This document shows, piece by piece, positions 58,401-64,000 of a stretch of DNA of 64,000 bases. The position numbers and the translations under genes are program-made. The stretch comes from Albula goreensis (lineage: Eukaryota > Chordata > Actinopteri > Albuliformes > Albulidae). Within the stretch, counting starts at the first letter, position 1; each line of letters starts with the position of its first letter. The DNA lies in assembly GCA_022829145.1 (NCBI GenBank), contig CM040746.1, positions 4,859,499 to 4,923,498 on the forward strand. The letters are read 5' to 3'. The notes under the pieces are model-generated. The model made no database searches. It had not been told where the DNA came from and saw only the letters and a list, made by a program, of their open reading frames with translations.

Positions 58401-61391
58401 TAACCCACCCAGAGCTCCACCCCTCACCCAGGGCCTGCCTGCATATACCCTCCCAGAGCTCCACCCCTCACCCAGGGCCTGCCTGCATCACCCACCCAGA
58501 GCTCCACCCCTCACCCAGGGTCTGCCTGCATATACCCACCCAGAGCTCCACCCCACAGCCAGGGCCTGTCTACATACATCCACCCAGAGTTCCAGCCCTC
58601 ACCTAGGAACAAGGCTACCTGAGCTCAGGTATAGCTCACCTTGGCATAGGTAAGCTAACCTGACACACACAGTTATCTGGTCAAAGTTAAAGCTCCCCTG
58701 CTGGGCACAGGGTCACCTGGGTTCAGGTATGGCTCACCTGGGCCTTCTGCAGAGGGGCCATTCTGCAGCAGAGCACCGCCGTGCAGTTCTGACAGATCTG
58801 CAGGAACAGGCTCTTGTAGCGGCTTGAGCTGGCCTCCGCAGAGGCGTTCAGCACCAGGGACAGCGTCGCACCGTCAATGATGAAGCCGTACTCCTGCGTG
58901 ACTGCGGACCACCTCCTGTGAGCACACACAGGGTGGGGTGAGTGCCTCTCTTTCACACACCTACCCACAGAGCCACACACACAAACAAATGCGTGCACAC
59001 ACGCGCACACACATAGTGGTCTTTTGCCTGAGTCTCTCCTCTTTTAATGGAAACTTCCTCGAACCCTGGATACTGACCTGGTGACCCCTGCTTTTACAGG
59101 CGGCGCGTCCTGTACTGCCCTCCTGTGGTAGTCCAGCAGCAGCTCATGCAGCCTCTCCTCGCGCTTCCGGCCTCCCTCCTCTAGAGTGCGCACTGTCAGC
59201 TCCAGCAGCTCTGTGCCTCTCTGAAACAGCCGGCAGGCGTAGCAGGTGGACTTGGCTGTCTCCATCTTATCCCCAGTCAGAACCCACACTTTCATGCCCG
59301 CGGTCTGAAGCGCCTCCATCGTCTCAGCTGCCTCCTCCTGGAGCCTGTAGGGGGCGACATGGAGCAAGGCTCTATTCAACTGCGCTCAAAAGCAATACAA
59401 CAGCAACTATTTCCCCATGATAATTATGATGGAAAGCAGTGTAGTATAATGGTTAGGGAGCTGGGCTTGTAGCTCAGAGGTTACAGTGTAGTATAATGGT
59501 TAGGGAGCTGGGCTTGTAGCTCAGAGGTTACAGTGTAGTATAATGGTTAGGGAGCTGGGCTTGTAGCTCAGAGGTTACAGTGTAGTATAATGGTTAGGGA
59601 GCTGGGCTTGTAGCTCAGAGGTTACAGTGTAGTATAATGGTTAGGGAGCTGGGCTTGTAGCTCAGAGGTCACAGTGTAGTATAATGGTTAGGGAGCTGGG
59701 CTTGTAGCTCAGAGGTTACAGTGTAGTATAATGGTTAGGGAGCTGGGCTTGTAGCTCAGAGGTTACAGTGTAGTATAATGGTTAGGGAGCTGGGCTTGTA
59801 GCTCAGAGGTTACAGTGTAGTATAATGGTTAGGGAGCTGGGCTTGTAGCTCAGAGGTTACAGTGTAGTGTAATGGTTAGGGAGCTGGGCTTGTAGCTCAG
59901 AGGTTACAGTGTAGTATAATGGTTAGGGAGCTGGGCTTGTAGCTCAGAGGTTACAGTGTAGTAAAATGGTTAGGGAGAGGGGCCTGTAGCTCAGAGGTTA
60001 CAGTGCAGTGTAATGGTTAGGGAGCTGGGCTTGTAGCTCAGAGGTTACAGTGCAGTGTAATGGTTAGGGAGCTGGGCTTGTAGCTCAGAGTATACAGGTG
60101 TACATACATTCCCAGGTAGGGAAATGCGATTTGATATAGGTACACCGAGGTCAGTATGCCCTGTAGCCTAGGGCGAGCAGGCGGTCACTCTGGTTTGGGT
60201 CGTCACTAACCTGTCCTCCACCGCGGTGGCACCAATCAGGCTCATGCCAGTCTCCACCGTGTTGTACACGGCCATGAGCTTCTCCTCCCGGTCCTGCAAG
60301 GCGATCCGAGCGTCCCTCAAACCCGCATCGACCTGCGCAAACTCCTCCGCGTTCAGCTTCTTATAGGCCACGCACAGTGTCCGGTACCCCTCCTGATGCA
60401 TAAACACACACGTGCACACACACATATGCACATAAAAACACGCACGCACACATGCAAACGCAGTGTTTACTCTTTACGCTTGAGGGGATTTGTTCACTCA
60501 AAATGTTATGTGGGCATAGACAGCCGTGGGTTAACCACACGGTTGCTGTGGTTTCACCACGAGGTTGCCATGGTTACGCCGCACGGTCGGGGTTCTGACC
60601 GTGGCGTTGCGCTCCACGTGCACGCGGATCCGCTCCACCTCCTCGGGCCTCACGCGGGGAAGATGGATGAGTCGGCCCCCTTGCAGAACAGCAGAGTCTC
60701 CCCTAGAGGGAGCACAGACACAGAGGGTGAGAGAGCACTTTCGACAGCGTTGTGTTCAACATGAGAGCATTCCCTCCCCCCTCTGCTTCACCCACAGCGC
60801 GCACTCTCAATCACTCATCTCAAACCCTGCGCCATGGAGGACCTCGTTTGCTGCATTCTACCCCCGTCTCTGCCCTTCAGCACTAATGGAACTCTCTACC
60901 CAATAAATCAGTACTGCTGGATTGCGCATACTGCTTTTAAAGTGGAATGAGTTACCTGCGTTTTGTATTATAACCCTTACTGTTGATTACATTCTGTTAA
61001 TGAACACAGTTATGTGCACATGGATGAATGACTATGTCATCTAGTTAAGGTAGCAGTGATTAGTTATAATGAAAGTCAATGCGGACACAGCCCTTCTAGA
61101 CCTGCACCACTGCACAAAGCAGTCTTTAAAAGTCTCTAAGCGGTGTTTAGAGTGTGAACAGGCAGATTTATGCAGTAAAGCATGTGTGTGTGTGTGCGTG
61201 TGTGTGCGTGCTTACAGTGTAAAGTGTGTGTGTGTGTGTGTGCACTTACAGTGTAAAGCGTGTGTGTGTGTGCACTTACAGTGTAAAGCGTGTGTGTGTG
61301 TGTGCACACAGTGTAAAGCGTGCGTGTGTGTGTGTGTGTGCACACACTTACAGTGTAAAGCGTGTATGTGTGTGCACTTACAGTGTAAAGC

Positions 61392-61434
<43 letters not shown>

Positions 61435-63588
61435 GTGTGTGTGTGTGTGCTTACAGCTGTCACATTCTCCTGCCAGCAGCCATAGTAACAGTGCTGTATG
61501 ACAAGGTAGAGCAACTCAATGAAGCACAATTTCAGTTCTCTCTCAGCATCAACACAGCCCAGGTGCTTGACAATAAAGCAGAGACAAAGTCCTCACACTC
61601 ACCGGTCTTTGATTTCACAATCACACTCATGCGTCTCCGAACAGGGTCAAAGTTCAGCACATGAAGCAGGTCATACCTTTGAAATAAGATTACGAAAGCT
61701 ACATTTAGAAAAGCATGAAAAAACAGAAGAACATGACTATTCAATAATTAAAGGAGGAAAATCATATGAACACACATCAATGCACATAAAGAAACACAGA
61801 TGCATCATGACTTACACTTCAATGTCATTATTCCGGTTGAGTATTTTCATCTGCTTGCACTTCAGCCCCAGGAAAGTGAAGCCATACCTGCACACGACCA
61901 CAGCACAGTGCGGTGAGGACAATTCACAACACATGCTCACCTGGGTCAGTCTCAACTGCACAAAGACTAAAGCACCTGTCAGTCTCTCACCTGCACAAAG
62001 ACTAAAGCACCTGTCACTCTCTCACCTGCACAAAGACTAAAGCACCTGTCACTCTCTCACCTGCACAAAGACTAAAGCACCTGTCACTCTCTCACCGGCA
62101 CAAAGACTTAAGCACCTGTCAGTCTCTCACCTGCACAAAGACTAAAGCACCTGTCAGTCTCTCACCTGCACAGACTAAAGCACCTGTCACTCTCTCACCT
62201 ATACACAGACTAAAGCACCTATCAGTCTCTCACCTATACACAGACTAAAGCACCTGTCACTCTCTCACCTGCACAAAGACTAAAGCACCTGTCACTCTCT
62301 CACCTGCACAAAGACTAAAGCACCTGTCAGTCTCTCACATGCACACAGACTAAAGCACCTGTCAGTCTCTCACCTGCACACAGACAAAAGCACCTGTCAC
62401 TCTCTCACCTGCACACAGACTAAAGCACCTGTCAGTCTCTCACCTGCACAAAGACTAAAGCACCTATCAGTCTCTCACCTGTACAAAGACTAAAGCACCT
62501 GTCAGCCTCTCACCTGCACACAGACTAAAGCACCTGTCACTCTCTCACCTATACACAGACTAAAGCACCTGTCAGCCTCTCACCTGCACACAGACTAAAG
62601 CACCTGTCACTCTCACCTATACACAGACTAAAGCACCAGTCACTCTCTCACCTATACACAGACTAAAGCACCTGTCACTCTCTCACCTATACACAGACTA
62701 AAGCACCTGTCACTCTCTCACCTGCACACAGACTAAAGCACCTGTCAGTTGCTCACCTGCACACAGTATATATTGTCCTTTAGCACAGATTTACATTCAT
62801 AAAAATTGGTATTTGAAGCACAGTGCTAGCCCCTCAGACCCAGGGGCCCTGACCCTCCCTTACTTCATGGCCCCCTTGACCAGCGCCACCTCATCGGGGG
62901 ACGAGGCGATGAACCCCCCATGCTCCGCCTCCTGCGGGGTGGCCCCGTCCAGCTGGAGACCGTCCACCTGGTCCTCCTGCCCCGCCTCCTTCACCTGCAC
63001 CGTGTGACAGAGGCAGAGGGCCCGCAGAAACAGCTCCTCCTTCTCCTGCCAATCAGGGACACACAGCCAATGAGGGACAGGGTGGCAGCCGCAGGGCCCG
63101 GCCCATAGGGCTCAGCAGTGAAGGGAAAGTGGGGTACCAAACAGGTACAGCGAGTGCATGTTACCAGTAACTCAAACACTGGAGCCAATCACTGGGCTTT
63201 GTTGTGAGAAAAATAAAACAGCAAATCCATATGACTTATTGCTGACTGTAATAACACCTTTAGTGTCTCGATACCTCATGCCAACCCATAGGCTCAGTTT
63301 CTGTACTGCAAGGCTTTTCTTATATCCTCAAAAGTTGATTACAAAGTTTTTTATATAAAAACCAGTTATAAATTATTCTGCATTATCCCAATTTTACTGG
63401 AGTTCAGAGAATAAAAATATTCTTTGTTGCTTCTATAATCACTTTCAGTTCCACTGGCCAAAAGGCTACATAAATTTTTATGGGCGTGATTTTATTTATT
63501 TTTGCGTAATAAATTAGCGGACACTAGCAACAAAAATAATAAAGTGTTTCGACTGGTAGGCAGACTCAATAAAAACACCAGTAAACTT

Positions 63589-63628
<40 letters not shown>

Positions 63629-64000
63629 TAAATGATAAAGTAAGAGAGACTATTTTAATTCCTGACTTTGTGTCTACTGGCTAAATGTATCTTCACTTTA
63701 ACTTCACTGTATTGCTGTGTTGTTTTTGTTCATTTTACCCCGTTTTTGTGCATTTTTTGTGTATTCTATACTGTCTGTGTGTTTGTGAGGATGTATTTTC
63801 TAATGTGACTCTTGTTAAGCATCCTTAGGTTCTAGAAAGGGGCCCTCCATACAAACATTGGCTGTGTTTATCGTGTTATTTTAGACTTTGTGCCATGTCT
63901 GGCCCACTCTGTTCTGGGTCGGGGTGGAACAGAACCTACCCTGCCTGCCTTCTGCTGCAGTTTGCTGACGGGCCCGTCGGTCACACAGAACCCGTCCAGT
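48129..64000 (-). CDS. atp11c: ATP11C P4-ATPase phospholipid flippase, C-terminal half (gene continues past the window)
   Basis: Minus-strand multi-exon gene whose 5' half lies beyond 64,000. ATP11C is the catalytic subunit of a P4-ATPase that, with a CDC50 partner, moves phosphatidylserine and phosphatidylethanolamine to the inner leaflet. Visible parts are the N-domain (SSPDE, FCKGADS), P-domain hinge ([14 protein letters not shown]) and membrane segments M5 to M10. Assignment to ATP11C rather than ATP11A/B rests on [29 protein letters not shown], and C-termini ending [13 protein letters not shown] or STVFMLSQT. The adjacent mcf2 gene agrees. Two exons are not intact: one base is missing in the exon at 60,600-60,702, and the M7 exon at 54,687-54,912 is scrambled by inserted repeats. 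The annotated sequence as it stands would not encode a full protein. Confidence 0.93.
49818..49916 (-). CDS. atp11c: atp11c alternative terminal exon (RTFSDESN type)
   Basis: 99 bp including TAA at 49,818-49,820. Acceptor TGCCCTTTCAG, phase 0. Encodes [20 protein letters not shown], then [12 protein letters not shown]. Closely matches the mammalian ATP11C end [15 protein letters not shown]. Four bases after the stop is ACAG|GTACC, a possible donor into a further 3' UTR exon. Confidence 0.92.
   Translation of the reverse strand, partial: KKPGQSSAAQSPRSSVRPLLMRTFSDESNTVN
49985..50072. repeat. CA microsatellite, about 44 repeats
   Basis: Long perfect CA tract beginning about 70 bp upstream (minus strand) of the RTFSDESN terminal exon of atp11c. 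Confidence 0.98.
50255..50533. repeat. Degenerate CA/CAGA repeat
   Basis: Interrupted CA tract with ACAGAAACACACA and ATCACACA variants. Confidence 0.93.
51134..51223 (-). CDS. atp11c: atp11c alternative terminal exon (MLSQT type)
   Basis: 90 bp including TGA at 51,134-51,136. Acceptor TTCGCTCTGTAG, phase 0. Encodes [20 protein letters not shown], then STHSFSWSD. It resembles the mammalian ATP11C isoform ending STIFMLSQTSSSLSF. The alternative C-termini of mammalian ATP11C affect localisation and regulated endocytosis. Which one dominates here cannot be told. Confidence 0.8.
   Translation of the reverse strand: MKQRLPSSGMSTVFMLSQTTSTHSFSWSD
51626..51724. repeat. 28-bp minisatellite, three copies
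   Basis: Units of CAGTCTGCCTGGAGCAGC plus TCCATGGAGA. Confidence 0.93.
52155..52440. repeat. Irregular minisatellite with splice-donor-like units
   Basis: Repeats built of GTAACACAGGTGTG and TACCTGGTATGGGAAGGAG. On the gene's strand each carries ATACCAG|GTA, a strong 5' splice-site match. Abuts the 3' end of the atp11c M10 exon. Confidence 0.9.
52428..52592 (-). CDS. atp11c: atp11c exon: M10, uncertain 3' end
   Basis: 165 bp to the first good donor (CCAG|GTATGC). Acceptor CCCCCCACAG. Encodes [40 protein letters not shown], then [14 protein letters not shown]. The last 14 residues resemble units of the adjacent minisatellite rather than the family. This donor is in phase 2, while both recognised terminal exons begin in phase 0. 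The true 3' boundary or an intervening exon is therefore unresolved. Confidence 0.8.
53836..53939 (-). CDS. atp11c: atp11c exon: M9
   Basis: 104 bp. Acceptor TGTCTTTACAG, donor GTGAGC. Encodes [20 protein letters not shown], then [25 protein letters not shown] and F-FWGGIIW are flippase motifs. Confidence 0.97.
54535..54600 (-). CDS. atp11c: atp11c exon: M8
   Basis: 66 bp, 22 codons, phase 0. Acceptor TTTTTCTCCAG, donor GTAAAA. Encodes [20 protein letters not shown], then LK. FGNW-GT-VFTV-VFTVTLK is conserved in ATP11 proteins. Confidence 0.97.
54687..54912 (-). pseudogene. atp11c: atp11c exon for M7, disrupted
   Basis: Boundaries are good (acceptor CTCTCTGCAG, donor GTATAC), but the exon is 226 bp, against roughly 140 bp expected. 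Recognisable pieces in order are DVAKNA (54,911-54,894), [21 protein letters not shown], and FRNPSKQ at the donor end. Between them are copies of a GGTGTAATCAGTGTG unit of 33-45 bp. A related unit lies in the intron near 55,020-55,050. There is also a 53-bp near-duplication (CTGTCTCTTC at 54,768 and again at 54,715). Reading from either side meets TGA and shifted frames. The pieces belong to one ancestral exon; its insertions would remove M7-M10 from the product. Confidence 0.8.
54822..55054. repeat. Local repeat units invading an atp11c exon
   Basis: Units containing CATGGAGTCACACTGATTAC at about 54,823-54,856, 54,870-54,889 and, diverged, 55,022-55,044. The first two lie inside the disrupted M7 exon, the third in the upstream intron. 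Confidence 0.85.
55200..55327 (-). CDS. atp11c: atp11c exon: M6
   Basis: 128 bp. Acceptor CCTCCCCCAG, donor GTGAGA. Encodes [40 protein letters not shown], then LY. YN-x-FTS-PI is the M6 region of the flippase group. Confidence 0.97.
55390..55492. repeat. CA microsatellite
   Basis: CA tract with GCATGCACACATA interruption, 60 bp upstream (minus strand) of the M6 exon acceptor. Confidence 0.97.
55826..55885 (-). CDS. atp11c: atp11c exon: M5
   Basis: 60 bp, 20 codons, phase 0. Acceptor CTCTCTTTCAG, donor GTGAGT. Encodes [20 protein letters not shown], part of membrane helix M5 and the short loop after it. Confidence 0.96.
56078..56313. mobile_element. Tc1/mariner-like MITE
   Basis: 236 bp with TA duplications and termini CAGTGGAGTGCAAAGGTTTG at the left and the complement CAGCGGGGTGCAAAAGGTTG at the right. 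No coding capacity. Confidence 0.75.
56385..57125. repeat. Telomere-like composite minisatellite
   Basis: Blocks of (GGGTTA)n alternate with TGCAGTTCTGTAGGGTAGGG spacers over about 740 bp, with GGGTTAAGG and GGCTTAGGG variants. Ends about 18 bp from the donor of the atp11c exon at 57,143. Confidence 0.93.
57143..57288 (-). CDS. atp11c: atp11c exon: P-domain end and start of M5
   Basis: 146 bp. Acceptor GTGGGCCTCAG, donor GTAGGA. Encodes [40 protein letters not shown], then LVQYFFYK. The [15 protein letters not shown] motif follows the hinge in all P4-ATPases. A telomere-like minisatellite begins about 20 bp past its donor. Confidence 0.97.
57846..57948 (-). CDS. atp11c: atp11c exon: P-domain hinge GDGAND
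   Basis: 103 bp. Acceptor CCTCTTTAG, donor GTGAGC. Encodes [20 protein letters not shown], then [24 protein letters not shown] binds the catalytic Mg2+. Confidence 0.97.
58165..58605. repeat. 43-bp minisatellite
   Basis: About ten copies of AGGGCCTGCCTGCATCACCC plus ACCCAGAGCTCCACCCCTCAGCC in an atp11c intron. The plus-strand open frame is a repeat artefact. Confidence 0.96.
58738..58915 (-). CDS. atp11c: atp11c exon: P-domain
   Basis: 178 bp. Acceptor GTGTGCTCACAG, donor GTGAGC. Encodes [40 protein letters not shown], then [27 protein letters not shown] and [12 protein letters not shown] are conserved. Confidence 0.97.
59078..59344 (-). CDS. atp11c: atp11c exon: P-domain with LTGDK
   Basis: 267 bp. 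Acceptor CCCCCTACAG, donor GTCAGT. Encodes [56 protein letters not shown], then a charged helix [22 protein letters not shown] is the P-type ATPase phosphorylation-domain motif. Confidence 0.97.
59436..60095. repeat. 47-bp array of tRNA-SINE-head-like units
   Basis: About 14 copies of AGTGTAGTATAATGGTTAGG plus GAGCTGGGCTTGTAGCTCAGAGGTTAC. The TGGTTAGGGAGCTGGGCTTGTA part resembles the A-box head of tRNA-derived fish SINEs. No B-box (GGTTCGATTCC) follows, so these are not tRNA genes. Confidence 0.92.
60211..60392 (-). CDS. atp11c: atp11c exon: N- to P-domain
   Basis: 182 bp. Acceptor TTTATGCATCAG, donor GTTAGT. Encodes [20 protein letters not shown], ...[20 protein letters not shown], then [17 protein letters not shown] and LIGATAVED are family hallmarks. 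Confidence 0.97.
60600..60702 (-). CDS. atp11c: atp11c exon: nucleotide-binding domain, one base short
   Basis: 103 bp, where the flanking phases require 104. Acceptor CCCTCTAG, donor GTCAGA. Reads [15 protein letters not shown], then falls out of frame onto TGA at 60,650-60,652. The expected continuation, [17 protein letters not shown], is present in the next frame. The shift sits in a run of four C (G at 60,656-60,659 on the plus strand). FCKGADS is the conserved ATP-binding motif. Confidence 0.9.
61175..61456. repeat. TG tract with CTTACAGTGTAAAG units
   Basis: TG runs broken by about seven copies of CACTTACAGTGTAAAGCG. Followed by an atp11c exon about 150 bp away. Confidence 0.94.
61603..61676 (-). 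CDS. atp11c: atp11c exon: nucleotide-binding domain
   Basis: 74 bp. Acceptor TTATTTCAAAG, donor GTGAGT. Encodes [20 protein letters not shown], then [18 protein letters not shown] is a P4-ATPase N-domain signature. Confidence 0.97.
61816..61887 (-). CDS. atp11c: atp11c exon: nucleotide-binding domain
   Basis: 72 bp. Acceptor GTCGTGTGCAG, donor GTAAGT. Encodes [20 protein letters not shown], then DIE. The acceptor abuts a 35-bp minisatellite whose units carry a similar GTGCAG|GTGAG sequence. Confidence 0.95.
61935..62762. repeat. 35-bp minisatellite with AG|GT motifs
   Basis: About 23 copies of CACCTGCACAAAGACTAAAG plus CACCTGTCACTCTCT, with ACAC/ATAC variants. On the gene strand each unit reads TTTGTGCAG|GTGAGAG, an acceptor-like sequence directly followed by a donor-like one. 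Fills most of the atp11c intron at 61,888-62,863. Confidence 0.95.
62864..63045 (-). CDS. atp11c: atp11c exon: nucleotide-binding domain
   Basis: 182 bp. Acceptor CTGATTGGCAG, donor GTAAGG. Contains [20 protein letters not shown], a variable [20 protein letters not shown], then [23 protein letters not shown] is the P4-ATPase N-domain motif. Confidence 0.96.
63592..63627. repeat. TG microsatellite
   Basis: About 17 TG repeats in the otherwise unique atp11c intron at 63,046-63,939, where nothing else was recognised. Confidence 0.97.
63940..64000 (-). CDS. atp11c: atp11c exon: N-domain (truncated by window edge)
   Basis: Runs off the window. Encodes [20 protein letters not shown] to a GTAGGT donor in phase 0. 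Lies in the variable region just before the conserved [14 protein letters not shown] segment. Confidence 0.8.

Noticed and set aside
58087-58653. Plus-strand open frame of 188 codons
   Set aside because: Generated by the 43-bp minisatellite; antisense inside an atp11c intron.
59436-60095. tRNA gene cluster
   Set aside because: Only an A-box-like part is present; no anticodon stem, B-box or 3' end.

Overview
The window is vertebrate nuclear DNA, most likely from a ray-finned fish. It has small, intron-rich exons with GT-AG boundaries, long CA/TG microsatellites, MITE-like and pogo/Tigger-like DNA transposon copies, a tRNA-derived SINE fragment, and more than a dozen minisatellite families. 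The species cannot be named from the sequence. Nothing suggests a bacterial, phage or plasmid context.

Two genes were reconstructed exon by exon from splice signals, reading phase and protein family. Both lie on the minus strand, in the order ATP11C then MCF2. (1) Positions 48,129-64,000 hold the C-terminal half of a P4-ATPase flippase catalytic subunit, ATP11C type: part of the nucleotide-binding domain, the LTGDK and GDGAND hinge motifs, membrane segments M5-M10, and two or three alternative C-terminal exons. Its 5' half lies beyond position 64,000. (2) Positions 184-31,041, possibly starting at 41,410-41,722, hold an MCF2 (Dbl) Rho-family guanine-nucleotide exchange factor: Sec14/CRAL-TRIO-like domain, spectrin-like segment, DH domain, PH domain and acidic tail. 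Twenty-four consecutive exons join in one uninterrupted frame of about 867 codons. An alternative first exon at 26,336-26,386 matches the short N-terminus of a mammalian MCF2 isoform. The same gene pair is adjacent and co-oriented on the mammalian X chromosome, which supports both identifications.

The two genes are not known to act in one pathway. ATP11C with a CDC50 partner flips aminophospholipids at the plasma membrane. MCF2 activates Rho GTPases.

Unusual features. A 3.2-kb, 37-bp minisatellite fills the MCF2 intron where about 125 residues of the usual spectrin-like segment should be encoded; those exons were not found. Two MCF2 introns use GC donors. The ATP11C exon for M7 carries insertions made of local repeat units and is frame-broken, and another ATP11C exon lacks one base in a C run. 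Minisatellites occupy much of the introns of both genes, several next to splice sites or carrying splice-like motifs. Whether the broken exons are real or assembly errors cannot be decided from the sequence alone.
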